DNA of 64,000 nucleotides from Mycoplasmatota bacterium (GCA_018394315.1 CP074575.1:248001-312000); one strand, 5' to 3'; positions 53,764-63,816 are shown, counted from the stretch's first letter. The notes: a model not told the origin generated them from the letters alone. Numbers and translations: made by a program.

Positions 53764-54594
53764 CTAAATCACATACTTATAATTTCCGCTATTAATAAAT
53801 CCAAGTACAAGCGCGACAAATAGTTCGGGTTTTTCATACATACTAGCGTGACCACAATTAGGTATTATAACTAATTCAGAATCTTTTATTCTTTCGCTAA
53901 TGAATTTTTGGTCTTCCATTGGAGTTAAGAAATCCTGCTCTGAACTAATTATCATAGTAGGTACAGTGATATTATAAAGATCTTTATTAACATCGTGATT
54001 TTCTGAACTAATTGTTAACCTACTCATTGCATCAAGAAAATTTGGATCACTAAAAATTGGTATTAACAGCTCTTTTCTTTTATTCATCCAGTCTATCTTA
54101 TTCATGTAAAACAGAGGCGAATAAATATAAGGAATAGTGATATTATAATACGCTTCACCATTTCTAGATTTAGCAACTTCATTCCACCCGTTTCCTATAG
54201 CTCTTAACCAATCTGAAGTCTTTGAAACAGCGTTAGCTAAAAACAGTTTCTCAATGAAAGACTGATATTTTACAGTGAATTTCAGTGCCACACTTGCTCC
54301 ATAACTAATCCCAACAAGATTGATTTTCTCAATATTTAAATATTCCAAAAGAGCTTTAAGTAACTCAACTTGTAGGTCTAATGTATAGTTGTAATTTAGT
54401 TTACTCGTATCACCTTGGTCAAACATATCAAATCTGATTAATGTATTATCTTTAGAAAATGGTTTTTTAAACATCTCCCAACTTCTCGTTGACATCATTA
54501 TACCGTTTAGTAGGATGATTTTATTTTTATCAGAATTAATATCTCCATCAACAATATAATGTACATCATAACCATTATATTTGAATATAGCCAT
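53764..54594 (-). CDS. Alpha/beta hydrolase
   Basis: Protein of 276 residues with nucleophile elbow LVGISYGASVA near residue 93, acid in SSEQDFLTPMED near 215 and histidine in NCGHASMYEKPE near 250. Only distantly like its neighbour. Its ATG shares a base with the CoA-transferase stop (TAATG), so the two are coupled. Either it is a thioesterase or esterase supporting the CoA steps, or it opens a ring cleavage product. Confidence 0.9.
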   Translation of the reverse strand: MAIFKYNGYDVHYIVDGDINSDKNKIILLNGIMMSTRSWEMFKKPFSKDNTLIRFDMFDQGDTSKLNYNYTLDLQVELLKALLEYLNIEKINLVGISYGASVALKFTVKYQSFIEKLFLANAVSKTSDWLRAIGNGWNEVAKSRNGEAYYNITIPYIYSPLFYMNKIDWMNKRKELLIPIFSDPNFLDAMSRLTISSENHDVNKDLYNITVPTMIISSEQDFLTPMEDQKFISERIKDSELVIIPNCGHASMYEKPELFVALVLGFINSGNYKYVI

Positions 54595-55892
54595 TAGATA
54601 TAACCTAATTCCTTTGCTTGTTTCCTTAGTTCATCTCTAAACTTAGGATGTGCTATTCCGATTAACAACTCGACTCTTTCATGAATGCTAGTTCCTCTTA
54701 GATGAGCAACACCATATTCAGTAACTACATAATCAACATCATTTCTAGATAATGATACAGCAGCGCCTGGTTTTAAAGTGCCAACTATTTTTGACATTTC
54801 TTCTTTTTGACCAGTTTCTTTATTTCTAACCATAGCTGTTGAATAAAGAGCTATGAAGCTTCTACCATTCTTGGCTTTTTGTGCTCCTGTAGCTGTATCA
54901 GTTTGTCCACCAGTTCCACTAAATTGAACTGGTCCAATAGACTCACTACAACACTGTCCTGTTAAATCAATTTCAATTGAAGTATTTATGGAAACTTGAT
55001 TATCATTTTGACCTATTACATATGGGTCATTTACATAATTCCCATCGAGTAACATTACGCTAGGATTATCATCAACAAAGTCATATAGTTCTCTAGTTCC
55101 AAGCGCAAATGCAGCTACCATTTTTCCTTTGTGTAAAGTTTTCTTAGAGTTATTAACTGCTCCTGCTTTAAATAGTTTCATAAATCCTGTTGTTAACATT
55201 TCAGTATGTACACCCAAATTCTTTTTAGTCATTAATGCTGAAGCAACAGCATTAGGAATACCTCCAATACCTAGTTGAATACAGTCTCCATCATTTATAT
55301 ATTCAGCAATCATTTTTCCTATTTTAAGATCTCGCTCATTTGGTTCGATATCAGGTAACTCAGGCACTTCATAATCAACTTTGATAAAATAATCAACTTC
55401 TGATTTATGTAATTCTAAATCCCCTAGAGTTCTTGGAAAATTCGGATTAGTTTCTAATATAACTATGTCTGCTGCTTCTATAATCATTTTCTCATATACA
55501 TTGGATAGAGATAAAGATACAAATCCATGCTTATCTGGCATTGATGCATTTCCTATATATATGTTGGGTTTAACATGTTCGAGTCTCTTCAATCCAGCCA
55601 TATGAAGTTGATTAGGTATAAAAGAGATATTCTTATTCTTAAATGCCCTTCTCAAATCACCTGAAAAGAACCAACTACTTATTTCAAATAGTTCTTTATA
55701 TTTCTCATTACAAATATATTCATACGGATATAATGGTAAACAATTATCAATGTTAATTTTATTTACCCTTCCATCTATTTTGTGAATATTCTTTAAGAAT
55801 TCTCTTCCTTCACTAGCTGCCATTCCAGTTACGATGTGATCACCATCTTTAATTAAATCGAGCGCTGCTTCGATTGAGATTATTTTTGCCAT
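54594..55892 (-). CDS. Acetyl-CoA hydrolase/CoA-transferase family protein
   Basis: Protein of 432 residues, the length of 4-hydroxybutyrate or butyrate:acetate CoA-transferases. GIGGIPNAVASAL near residue 210, TSIEIDLTGQCCSES near 300 (catalytic glutamate expected here) and FSGTGGQTDTATGA near 325 are the family core; TEYGVAHLRGTSIHER near 390 is its C-terminal signature. It should move CoA from acetyl-CoA to an organic acid brought in by the adjacent LivHMGFK importer. Confidence 0.92.
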   Translation of the reverse strand: MAKIISIEAALDLIKDGDHIVTGMAASEGREFLKNIHKIDGRVNKINIDNCLPLYPYEYICNEKYKELFEISSWFFSGDLRRAFKNKNISFIPNQLHMAGLKRLEHVKPNIYIGNASMPDKHGFVSLSLSNVYEKMIIEAADIVILETNPNFPRTLGDLELHKSEVDYFIKVDYEVPELPDIEPNERDLKIGKMIAEYINDGDCIQLGIGGIPNAVASALMTKKNLGVHTEMLTTGFMKLFKAGAVNNSKKTLHKGKMVAAFALGTRELYDFVDDNPSVMLLDGNYVNDPYVIGQNDNQVSINTSIEIDLTGQCCSESIGPVQFSGTGGQTDTATGAQKAKNGRSFIALYSTAMVRNKETGQKEEMSKIVGTLKPGAAVSLSRNDVDYVVTEYGVAHLRGTSIHERVELLIGIAHPKFRDELRKQAKELGYI

Positions 55893-55953
55893 GAGTATCC
55901 TCCTTAATAAAATGAATATAGAGATTTTTCCCTATATTCATTTTTTTATTAAA

Positions 55954-57195
55954 TTATTTTCCTAAGATTGAATCAATTGATTGTATTGGTTGTTCAACAT
56001 CCCATAAATATACTGCTTCTGCTGAATCTGTAGCTGGAGTATAATATAGTTTTGTTAATGCCATCGCTTGAGTACCAACACGTTGTCCGCTAGAATAGTC
56101 AATATTACCACCAAATGGGTTTTTAATTGGATCTGATTCCATTGCGTTAATATAATTTTCCCAAGTTAAATCATCATCACCAACGCGTGTTAAACCTTCA
56201 ACAAAGAAGTGAGCTGCGATCCATCCAGTCATTGCATATACACTATTAACGTATTCACTATTATATTCTTCCATTTCATCTCTGAATAATTGATATTCCT
56301 CAGTGAAAGACGCATCATCATTTAAAATGTCAACCCATGCACTAGCATATACATCAAATGAATCTAAAGTTTCAGCGATTAACGCACCGAATGATGGTGA
56401 CGCATTTACATAAGAAGTGATACAATCAACATCACTACCAGCAACTTCTAAAGCTTTAATTGATGTAGCTGCACTACCTTGGTTAGCAGCTATGATAATA
56501 AAGTCAACATCAGCTTCAACAATTTTGATTGCTGCTGCTGATAAGTCTGCTGCACCAAATTCTACCTCAACAATTTCAAGTTCTACATTGTTCTTTTCAG
56601 CTTCAAGTTCGATTCCTTCTAACATACTTGTTCCAGAATCATCATTAGAATAGATAACACCTATTTTTGATGCATTGAAATCCCCAATTGCTCTTGCAAC
56701 CATTACTTGACCCTCAGCTGGGTACAATGGTTGAACAGGGAAAGAAGCTCTTTCATTTCCTTCAGCACTAGGGTTAAATAATGTACCAACACCTGTTGCA
56801 TAATAAACACGAGGAATTCCCATTTCTGTTAAGTAAGTCTCTGTAGCTCCTATAATTGGTGTCCCAAAGTGTCCAACGAATGAGAAGATTTGATCATCTT
56901 CCACTAACTTTTCAGCGTAAGTTAAACCTTTAGCTCCATTAAATTCATCATCATAATGTTTAAATTCAATAGTTCTACCACTAACTCCACCTTCATCGTT
57001 TACCATTTCAAAATACGCTTCAATACCAGCGTTAAATGGTAATCCAACAAACGCTAACGCACCTGAAGTTGCAGCTGAATTACCTACTGTTACAGTTGTT
57101 TCAGTAACTCCTTGTGCACTTTCTTCACTACCATTACATGCTGTTAACGAAAATACAGCCATAACTAATAATACACTCAATAATAATTTTTTCAT
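55954..57195 (-). CDS. LivK-type ABC substrate-binding lipoprotein
   Basis: Protein of 413 residues with signal peptide ending SLTACNGS (lipobox near residue 20). VTVGNSAATSGALAFVG near 35, VEDDQIFSFVGHFGTP near 105 and YSNDDSGTSMLEG near 185 match the periplasmic-type leucine-binding fold. Relatives also bind amides, aromatic acids and short-chain acids. It completes the importer encoded just upstream. Its place in a CoA-ester operon argues against simple leucine import. Confidence 0.93.
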   Translation of the reverse strand: MKKLLLSVLLVMAVFSLTACNGSEESAQGVTETTVTVGNSAATSGALAFVGLPFNAGIEAYFEMVNDEGGVSGRTIEFKHYDDEFNGAKGLTYAEKLVEDDQIFSFVGHFGTPIIGATETYLTEMGIPRVYYATGVGTLFNPSAEGNERASFPVQPLYPAEGQVMVARAIGDFNASKIGVIYSNDDSGTSMLEGIELEAEKNNVELEIVEVEFGAADLSAAAIKIVEADVDFIIIAANQGSAATSIKALEVAGSDVDCITSYVNASPSFGALIAETLDSFDVYASAWVDILNDDASFTEEYQLFRDEMEEYNSEYVNSVYAMTGWIAAHFFVEGLTRVGDDDLTWENYINAMESDPIKNPFGGNIDYSSGQRVGTQAMALTKLYYTPATDSAEAVYLWDVEQPIQSIDSILGK

Positions 57196-57230
57196 ACTCT
57201 CCTCCTATTTTTTAGTTTTAAAAAATTATC

Positions 57231-58073
57231 TTAATCACCCAAATAAGCTTCAACCAGTTTTGGATCTTTCATTAAATCTTTTGCAGATCCTTCAAGAATT
57301 AATTCACCAACCTGAATCACATACGCATAGTCAGCAATTTTTAGGGTTTGAAGCGCATTTTGTTCAACAATTAAAACTGTAGTACCTTCTTTTTGAAATT
57401 CCTTAATTATTTCAAAGATGCTTTTTATAATCAATGGAGCTAACCCAAGTGAAGGCTCATCCAATATTAATAACTCAGGATTTGCCATCATCGCTCTAGA
57501 GATAGCAAGCATTTGCTGCTCTCCCCCTGAAAGAGTATTTGCTATTTGATTTCCTCTTTCCTTTAGTACTGGAAAATACTTATAAACTCTTTCCTTGTTG
57601 TTTTCCATTAATTCATTTCTTGTAAGTTTAATTTCCGTATTATCTAAATCTTCTTTAGATAAACTACTTCTTAATTTCTCAATTTCCCTTTTTATTCTTG
57701 AATTAATTGCTCCAGGAAATATTTGTGACACTTTTATTTTGTCCTTTTTAACTTTGAAAGCACCGATTCGTAAATTCTCTTCCACTGTTAAGTCAACGAA
57801 TATTTGTCTACCTTCAGGCGATAATGTAATACCTTCTCTTGTAATTTTCTCTGTAGATAATTTAGTAATATTTTTCCCTTTAAATAAGACTTTACCAGAT
57901 TCTGCTTCTTTTAAACCTGTAATTTTCTTAAGTAGAGTTGTTTTTCCACCACCGTTTGCCCCTAGTATCGCTACGATACTTCCTTTTGGAACATTTAAAG
58001 AAATACCTTTAAGCGCAGTGATAGGACCATAATTAACGACTAAGTCTTTTATCTCAAGTAAGTTTCTCATCAA
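57231..58073 (-). CDS. LivF-type ABC ATPase with an insertion
   Basis: Protein of 280 residues against about 235 for LivF. Walker A GANGGGKTTLLKK near residue 38, signature LSGGEQQMLAISR near 183, Walker B LLILDEPSLGLAP near 205. Between IGAFK (near 100) and RVYKYFPVLKERG (near 160) lies a highly charged insertion of about 40 residues (REIEKLRSSLSKEDLD). The insertion sits in the helical domain that faces the permeases. Start ATGATG overlaps the livG stop. Confidence 0.93.
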   Translation of the reverse strand: MMRNLLEIKDLVVNYGPITALKGISLNVPKGSIVAILGANGGGKTTLLKKITGLKEAESGKVLFKGKNITKLSTEKITREGITLSPEGRQIFVDLTVEENLRIGAFKVKKDKIKVSQIFPGAINSRIKREIEKLRSSLSKEDLDNTEIKLTRNELMENNKERVYKYFPVLKERGNQIANTLSGGEQQMLAISRAMMANPELLILDEPSLGLAPLIIKSIFEIIKEFQKEGTTVLIVEQNALQTLKIADYAYVIQVGELILEGSAKDLMKDPKLVEAYLGD

Positions 58074-58882
58074 TCATCATCCTTTCCAAGATAAGCTTCT
58101 TGCACAATCGGGTTATTCTTAATATTTTCAGGTGTATCCATCGCCAGAAATTTACCAAATGAAATTGCACATATTCTATCACACACATTCATTACAAATC
58201 CCATATCATGTTCAACAAGTAGAATCGAAATATCAAACTTATCCCTTATATTTAGTATTAATTTACATAACTCTTCTGTCTCAACGTCATTTAATCCTGC
58301 AGCTGGTTCATCTAATATAATTAATTTTGGATCGCTAATCAGTGTTCTAGCAATTCCAATTTTCTTTAATATTCCGTAAGGTTGACCTCCTGCATATTGG
58401 TCTTTAAGGTGATCAATCCCCATAAATTTAAGTACTTCAATCGCTTTACTTCTATATTCCTCTTCTTCTTTACAAGCCTTCTTCGTTTTAAGAATATGCG
58501 AGAAAATTCCTTTTTTATATAAAGTATGAGCGCCTATTAAAACATTATCTAATATTGATAAATCAGCAACTAATTCAACATTTTGGAATGTTCTAACCAA
58601 ACCTTCTTTGATAATATTAGTTACTTTTAAGTCGTTTAAATTAACAGTTTCGTTGTTTTTATTATTAAATAATACTGTACCCGTATCAGCATCATAAAAC
58701 TGTGTGATGCAATTAAACACGGTTGTCTTCCCAGCACCATTTGGTCCAATTAGACCAACAATTTCTCTTTCTTTTATATCAAATGATAACTCATCAACGG
58801 CTTTAAGTCCTCCAAATGATATTGAAATATTATCAACTTTTAATAACATTCCTTTGTCTAAATTTACAGTAGAATTACTCAT
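58070..58882 (-). CDS. LivG-type ABC ATPase
   Basis: Protein of 270 residues. Walker A GPNGAGKTTVFN near residue 43, RTFQNVELVADLS near 95, the signature position reads YGILKKIGIARTL near 170 rather than LSGGQ (preceded by AGGQP), Walker B LIILDEPAAGLN near 188. The AGGQPYG signature variant fits LivG proteins, whose motif is often LPYGxQ. Overlaps livM and livF by a few bases. Confidence 0.93.
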   Translation of the reverse strand: MSNSTVNLDKGMLLKVDNISISFGGLKAVDELSFDIKEREIVGLIGPNGAGKTTVFNCITQFYDADTGTVLFNNKNNETVNLNDLKVTNIIKEGLVRTFQNVELVADLSILDNVLIGAHTLYKKGIFSHILKTKKACKEEEEYRSKAIEVLKFMGIDHLKDQYAGGQPYGILKKIGIARTLISDPKLIILDEPAAGLNDVETEELCKLILNIRDKFDISILLVEHDMGFVMNVCDRICAISFGKFLAMDTPENIKNNPIVQEAYLGKDDD

Positions 58883-59939
58883 TAGCTTTTTGTCCTTTTT
58901 TTACCTTGATTTTCAATTCGCCGTTTTTATATTTCTTATATAACTTTTTAAAATCCTGAAATACATTAACTGCACCATTTGGATAAAACATTACAACAAT
59001 AATAATTAGAACTCCAGAGAAAATATATGCTATCCCCTCTGTTCCTGCGAATAAATCTTCTAACCATAATGTCGGCACTCCGTATATTACAAAGACTCCT
59101 AGGAATGTACCAATTATTGATTTAACACCACCTACAACCACCATTGCTAGTACAAGTAAAGTTAACATTAAATTCCAATCAAGTGGTTGAACATATCTAA
59201 AGAATGATGCGTATAAAATTCCACCAGTAGTTGCAAATAGTGTCGCTATAATAAAGGCTATCAATCTATACCTTGGTACACTTACACCCATTGCTTGAGC
59301 TGAAGAGTCACTTCTACTCATCGCCATTAATGCTCGACCAGTTCTACTATGTACAATGTTATACATAATAAACATAAAGAGAACCATCATTACTACTAAG
59401 AATATAAACATCGTACTTTTTTGTAATTGTAGTACGCCAAATAGCTTTGGAAACTTAAAGTGTACTCCTCCATAAGCGTTTGTAAACCAAGTAACCTTTT
59501 TAAATACTTGTGAGAATATTTCCCCTACTGCTAGAGTAGCTATGGCTAAATATACACCATCTACTTTCAGTGAGAATAACCCTATGAAAATACCTATTAA
59601 AGCTGCAATTAATAAAGTTATTAGTGCTGCAAACTCATATGGTATTCCATGCCCATAGAAATATACAACTCCATAAGCGCCAAACCCAACAAATCCAGCA
59701 GTACCAAGACTAATTAACCCCGAGTACCCTATTAATATATTTAATCCCATCGCAACAATTGTGAAGATAATAATATAAGCAAACAAAGACACAGTTGAAA
59801 CTTTCATTATCCCTACTGTTGAAAGTAGTGGTATTAATGATAACAGTACTCCAAAAGCTGTAAAACGATAATAAATATTCTTACTAAATTTATTCTTTAT
59901 CTGTCCAATCAACCTTGATTTTCTTTTTTTTCCTTCCAT
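58875..59939 (-). CDS. LivM-type ABC permease
   Basis: Protein of 354 residues with a charged N-terminus (KKRKSRL) and about ten membrane segments. NILIGYSGLISLGTAGFVG near residue 68 and GRALMAMSRSDSSAQAMGV near 205 (EAA-type loop) are LivM signatures. It pairs with LivH to form the channel. GAGGTGAAAC precedes the ATG. Confidence 0.94.
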   Translation of the reverse strand: MEGKKRKSRLIGQIKNKFSKNIYYRFTAFGVLLSLIPLLSTVGIMKVSTVSLFAYIIIFTIVAMGLNILIGYSGLISLGTAGFVGFGAYGVVYFYGHGIPYEFAALITLLIAALIGIFIGLFSLKVDGVYLAIATLAVGEIFSQVFKKVTWFTNAYGGVHFKFPKLFGVLQLQKSTMFIFLVVMMVLFMFIMYNIVHSRTGRALMAMSRSDSSAQAMGVSVPRYRLIAFIIATLFATTGGILYASFFRYVQPLDWNLMLTLLVLAMVVVGGVKSIIGTFLGVFVIYGVPTLWLEDLFAGTEGIAYIFSGVLIIIVVMFYPNGAVNVFQDFKKLYKKYKNGELKIKVKKGQKANE

Positions 59940-59951
59940 AGTTTCACCTCT

Positions 59952-60836
59952 TTAAACTTTTTTGATTGTTTTCTTACCAACCAAACCTACAGGTTTAAAG
60001 AATAAGAAAATCAGTATTACAACATATACTATTACCGTACTCCATGTTGATGTAATATAAAAATTCGTTAAGTTTCGCGATAATGCAATCAAGTAAGCAC
60101 CGATTACAGGACCATAAAATGACTGGAATCCTCCAAGAACACAAGCGAAGAATGCACTCATTTGTACGTCATTCATCATATTAATATCAACTGCAGATTG
60201 TGGTGCCACAATGATTGCAGCTAATGTACCAAATGCTGCTGCAGTTGCCCAAGACATCATAGTCACGTTTTTAGTAGGAACTCCCATCAATTTAGAGGCC
60301 ATTTCATTTGATGCAGTGGCTCTAATCGCAAGTCCCCAAGAAGTGAATTTTAAGAACCAAAATGCCGATGCCATTAACGCAATGGATATTGCAATAGTGA
60401 ATAATGCATTATATCCGATTGATGCACCCATAAATTCTACTTGAGTAAGGGTTGAGAACTCAATAAATCTCGGCATCGGTATTGGTTCAACTCCAAACAG
60501 TATGGGTGTAATTCCCAAAATCACTATAATTAATCCTAGTGTGATTATTTGTTTTCCTTCATGACCAACCCGAGCAGCTGGTCTAATAAAGAAAGCATCA
60601 ATAACAAATCCAGTTAATATAGCTGTTACCATCGCTATTGGCACAGTAACCCAAATAGACCAACCCCAAGACATTAACAACGTAGCTGCAACAAATGCAT
60701 TTAATGTACCAATTGCACCCTGAGCAAAGTTAAACGCTCTACTTGTTCTATATATAAGTACTACACCAAGTGCAGCTAGTGCATAAACACTCCCAGTTTC
60801 TAAACTCCTAAATAATAACGTTATAAAAACTTTCAT
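59952..60836 (-). CDS. LivH-type ABC permease
   Basis: Protein of 294 residues with about eight membrane segments; SVYALAALGVVLIYRTSRAF near residue 17, NFAQGAIGTL and GLAIRATASNEMASKLMGV near 180 are LivH signatures. First of the importer genes, three bases after the KAS III-like gene. Confidence 0.94.
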   Translation of the reverse strand: MKVFITLLFRSLETGSVYALAALGVVLIYRTSRAFNFAQGAIGTLNAFVAATLLMSWGWSIWVTVPIAMVTAILTGFVIDAFFIRPAARVGHEGKQIITLGLIIVILGITPILFGVEPIPMPRFIEFSTLTQVEFMGASIGYNALFTIAISIALMASAFWFLKFTSWGLAIRATASNEMASKLMGVPTKNVTMMSWATAAAFGTLAAIIVAPQSAVDINMMNDVQMSAFFACVLGGFQSFYGPVIGAYLIALSRNLTNFYITSTWSTVIVYVVILIFLFFKPVGLVGKKTIKKV

Positions 60837-60839
60837 TTT

Positions 60840-61862
60840 CTACCCCCATCTAACCATACTAGCTGCCCAAACATAGCCTATCCCAGCCGCTAATAGACAA
60901 ACATTATCGTTCTCTTTAATCTTGCCTTGTTCTATTCCTAAGTGTAAAGAAACTATTTGATCAATTTGTCCGACATGTCCATAATCTTCTAAATATATGG
61001 TTTGATCTTCAGTAAGTTGCAACTCGTCAAGTATAGCGATATGTCCCGATCTTTTTATATGAAGTATTGCTAAAAAGTCTACATCTTCTCTTGTTAAGTT
61101 CGACTTTGTTAACGAGTCATCAATACACTGCATCCAATTTTTAAATGAAACCTCATTTAATCTATCTTTCATCTTTTTAGGTTCCATTAACTTTAATGAC
61201 TTGTAAGCATAATCAATGTTTTCCTTTGTTATTGGATTACATGACCCACCAATTTCAACACCAGCTGATCTTGCTAAACTACCATCTCCAATAATATGAG
61301 AACCTAAAACTAAATTCTTTCCATAATTCTTCTTTAAAATCATGGCTCCTCCGCCTGCAGAGAGATTATACATCATAGACATATCTTTATCTTCATAGTT
61401 CACAAAGTCGCCATTTCTATATCCACCAACGATCATTATTGTATTTATTGAATCATCGGCAATAAGTAAATCTTTTGCTATTTTTATTGCTGAAACACTA
61501 GTACAACATCTATTTTGTAAGTCTATTCCCCAAGCATTATCTGCTCCTATCTTACCTTGAACATAAAGAGCAGATGTAGTTAAGGGGTATTCCTTCCACT
61601 CTTCAGTAATGGATAAAATCACATCAATCTCGAGAGGATCGATTTTTGTATTATTCAAACAATCAACAGCAGCTAAATAAGACATCTCTTGCGATCCTTC
61701 ATTCTCTGATGCAATGAATTTTTCTTTGATCCCAAGTTTATCGATGACTGCTTGTTCAGTCCATACACCATTAGTTAACGAAGCTATTTCTTTAGCATTT
61801 AATTTATTTTTCGGTAAATATAGTCCTGTTCCTACGATTCCTACATTTATCTTACTGGTCAT
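60840..61862 (-). CDS. 3-oxoacyl-ACP synthase III-like (KAS III/HMG-CoA synthase fold) protein
   Basis: Protein of 340 residues. GTGLYLPKNKL near residue 10 is the usual start. The active cysteine is in LQNRCCTSVSAI near 118, the histidine in AILHIKRSGH near 265. The third residue, asparagine in FabH (GNTS), lies in YGHVGQIDQI near 300 and is replaced. It is thus unlikely to be fatty-acid FabH; a thiolysis or condensation of a CoA ester in the operon's own pathway is more plausible. Sits between the dehydrogenase and the importer genes. Confidence 0.82.
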   Translation of the reverse strand: MTSKINVGIVGTGLYLPKNKLNAKEIASLTNGVWTEQAVIDKLGIKEKFIASENEGSQEMSYLAAVDCLNNTKIDPLEIDVILSITEEWKEYPLTTSALYVQGKIGADNAWGIDLQNRCCTSVSAIKIAKDLLIADDSINTIMIVGGYRNGDFVNYEDKDMSMMYNLSAGGGAMILKKNYGKNLVLGSHIIGDGSLARSAGVEIGGSCNPITKENIDYAYKSLKLMEPKKMKDRLNEVSFKNWMQCIDDSLTKSNLTREDVDFLAILHIKRSGHIAILDELQLTEDQTIYLEDYGHVGQIDQIVSLHLGIEQGKIKENDNVCLLAAGIGYVWAASMVRWG

Positions 61863-61882
61863 CGAATCACCTCTTGTGTTAC

Positions 61883-62602
61883 TTATAATCTCATTCCACC
61901 GTTCACACTTAAAGTGTGTCCAGTAATATAAGAAGCTTCATCACTTGCTAAGAATAACGCTGCGTTAGCTATTTCTTCTGGTTGTCCTAATCTCTTAAGC
62001 ATTGTCAATTGAGCAAATGAGTTAAGTAGATCTTCAGGAACTGTTTTAAGTATATCTGTCATTATGTATCCTGGTGAAATAGCATTTACTCTTACAGGTA
62101 CACCTTTTCTTGCAAATTCTTTTGCCCAAGTTTTCGTAAGCCCGATTAATCCAGCCTTAGTAGCTGAATAATTGGCTTGTCCAATATTTCCATATTCGCC
62201 AACAACACTTGAGATATTAATTATCGATCCTCCACCATTTACTTCCATCTGTGGACCAATATGTCTTACTAAGTTGAATACTCCTTTTAAATTTACGTCA
62301 ATTACTAGATTCCACTGCTCATCAGTCATCTTTCTAGTCATTGAGTCTCTAGTAATTCCTGCATTATTAACTAGAATATCTATTTTTCCATACTTCTCAA
62401 TAATCTTATCAAAAAAATTCTTACAATCTTCGGTATTAGTTACATTCAGTACATATCCTTCTACTTGATCGTTTTCATAACTTAATTCAGTCATGTCTAC
62501 AGCTACGACTTTAGCACCTTCTTTTGCATATCTTAATGCCATTTCCATACCTAAACCTTTTGCTGCTCCAGTTACAACAGCTACCTTATTTTCAAGTCTC
62601 AT
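61883..62602 (-). CDS. Short-chain dehydrogenase, 3-oxoacyl-reductase type (FabG/PhaB-like)
   Basis: Protein of 239 residues. TGAAKGLGMEMA near residue 11 binds NAD(P), NNAGITRDSM near 85 and the catalytic serine, YSATK near 148 hold the active site, and LSVNGGMRL closes the fold. It starts four bases inside the thiolase stop (ATGA). Substrate is likely a 3-hydroxy or 3-oxoacyl-CoA made or split by the thiolase. Confidence 0.93.
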   Translation of the reverse strand: MRLENKVAVVTGAAKGLGMEMALRYAKEGAKVVAVDMTELSYENDQVEGYVLNVTNTEDCKNFFDKIIEKYGKIDILVNNAGITRDSMTRKMTDEQWNLVIDVNLKGVFNLVRHIGPQMEVNGGGSIINISSVVGEYGNIGQANYSATKAGLIGLTKTWAKEFARKGVPVRVNAISPGYIMTDILKTVPEDLLNSFAQLTMLKRLGQPEEIANAALFLASDEASYITGHTLSVNGGMRL

Positions 62603-63816
62603 TTACTCTCCTCCATACTTTTAAGAATTAATGCAGTACCCATTCCTCCACCAATACAAAGTGAAGCTAATCCATATTTTGATTTTCTTCGAAGCATTTC
62701 GTGTACTAACGTAGTGGTAATTCTATTTCCACTAGCACCAACAGGATGACCTAATGCAATAGCTCCACCATTAACATTTGTTCTTTCCATAATTGCTTCT
62801 TCTGTCATTTTGAATTCTGAAGCTAATTCTTTAACAACTCCTAGACTTTGTGCAGCAAAAGCTTCATTTAACTCTAATAATTCGATATCACTTAAAGTTA
62901 AATCTGTTTTACCAATTGCATCTATTACAGCAGGAACTGGTCCTAGTCCCATATAAAGGGGTTCTACGCCACCTTGCCCAACACTTATAATTTCAACTAG
63001 CGGGTTCAAGTTATGTTCTTTTACTGCTTCTTCACTAGCTATTAACATAAAACTAGCACCGTCATTTATTCCAGAACTATTTCCAGCTGTTACCGAACCA
63101 TCCTTTTTAAAGGCTGCTCTTAATTTTCCTAATTTCTCTAGAGTAGTCTTACCGTTAGGATATTCATCTTTATCAAATATGATTTCTTCTCTTCTACTCT
63201 TAACTGTAACAGGTACTATCTCATCATTAAATTTGTTTTCTTCTAAAGCCTTAACAGCTTTCTTCTGAGAGTTAATAGCGAACTCATCCTGTTCCTCTCT
63301 TGTCAAAGAGTACTTCTCAACGATATTTTCAGCTGTTATTCCCATATGAACTTGATTAAAAGCATCAGTTAGAGCATCATCAATCATATGATCCTTAACA
63401 TTGAATCCAACCATCTTTATCCCATTTCTTACTTTTTCTGGCAGTAAGTATGGCGACAAACTCATTGATTCAGTACCACCAACAACTACCAGATTGTGAA
63501 TCCCTGCTTTAATACTTGTGAATGCATTCATTATCGTTTTCATCCCTGATCCACATACCATGTTTAAACTGTACGCTGGTACACTTACTGGTATTCCAGC
63601 TTTGATAGATACCTGTCTACCAAGTCCTTGACCCAATCCTGCAGGCAAAATATTACCTACAATTACTTCATCAATTTTCTCAGCACTAATTTTAGTCTCT
63701 TCTAAAATGTTCTTTACTACTACCGCTCCTAAATCCGCTGGATGCACCGATTTAAGAGTGCCAAGAAATGACCCAATTGCTGTACGTTTTGCTGATACAA
63801 TGTAAACTTTACTCAT
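62599..63816 (-). CDS. Thiolase (acetyl-CoA C-acyltransferase)
   Basis: Protein of 405 residues from the ATG at 63816 (GGAGGAGG just upstream). The nucleophilic cysteine is in LNMVCGSGMKTIM near residue 88, the histidine in GGAIALGHPVGASG near 355 and the second cysteine in SLCIGGGMGTAL near 385. It should split a 3-oxoacyl-CoA or join two acyl-CoAs. First gene of an eleven-gene minus-strand operon. Confidence 0.95.
   Translation of the reverse strand: MSKVYIVSAKRTAIGSFLGTLKSVHPADLGAVVVKNILEETKISAEKIDEVIVGNILPAGLGQGLGRQVSIKAGIPVSVPAYSLNMVCGSGMKTIMNAFTSIKAGIHNLVVVGGTESMSLSPYLLPEKVRNGIKMVGFNVKDHMIDDALTDAFNQVHMGITAENIVEKYSLTREEQDEFAINSQKKAVKALEENKFNDEIVPVTVKSRREEIIFDKDEYPNGKTTLEKLGKLRAAFKKDGSVTAGNSSGINDGASFMLIASEEAVKEHNLNPLVEIISVGQGGVEPLYMGLGPVPAVIDAIGKTDLTLSDIELLELNEAFAAQSLGVVKELASEFKMTEEAIMERTNVNGGAIALGHPVGASGNRITTTLVHEMLRRKSKYGLASLCIGGGMGTALILKSMEESK

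Noticed and set aside
57595-58032. Plus-strand frame of 145 codons
   Set aside because: Antisense shadow of the LivF gene, which has clear ATPase motifs.
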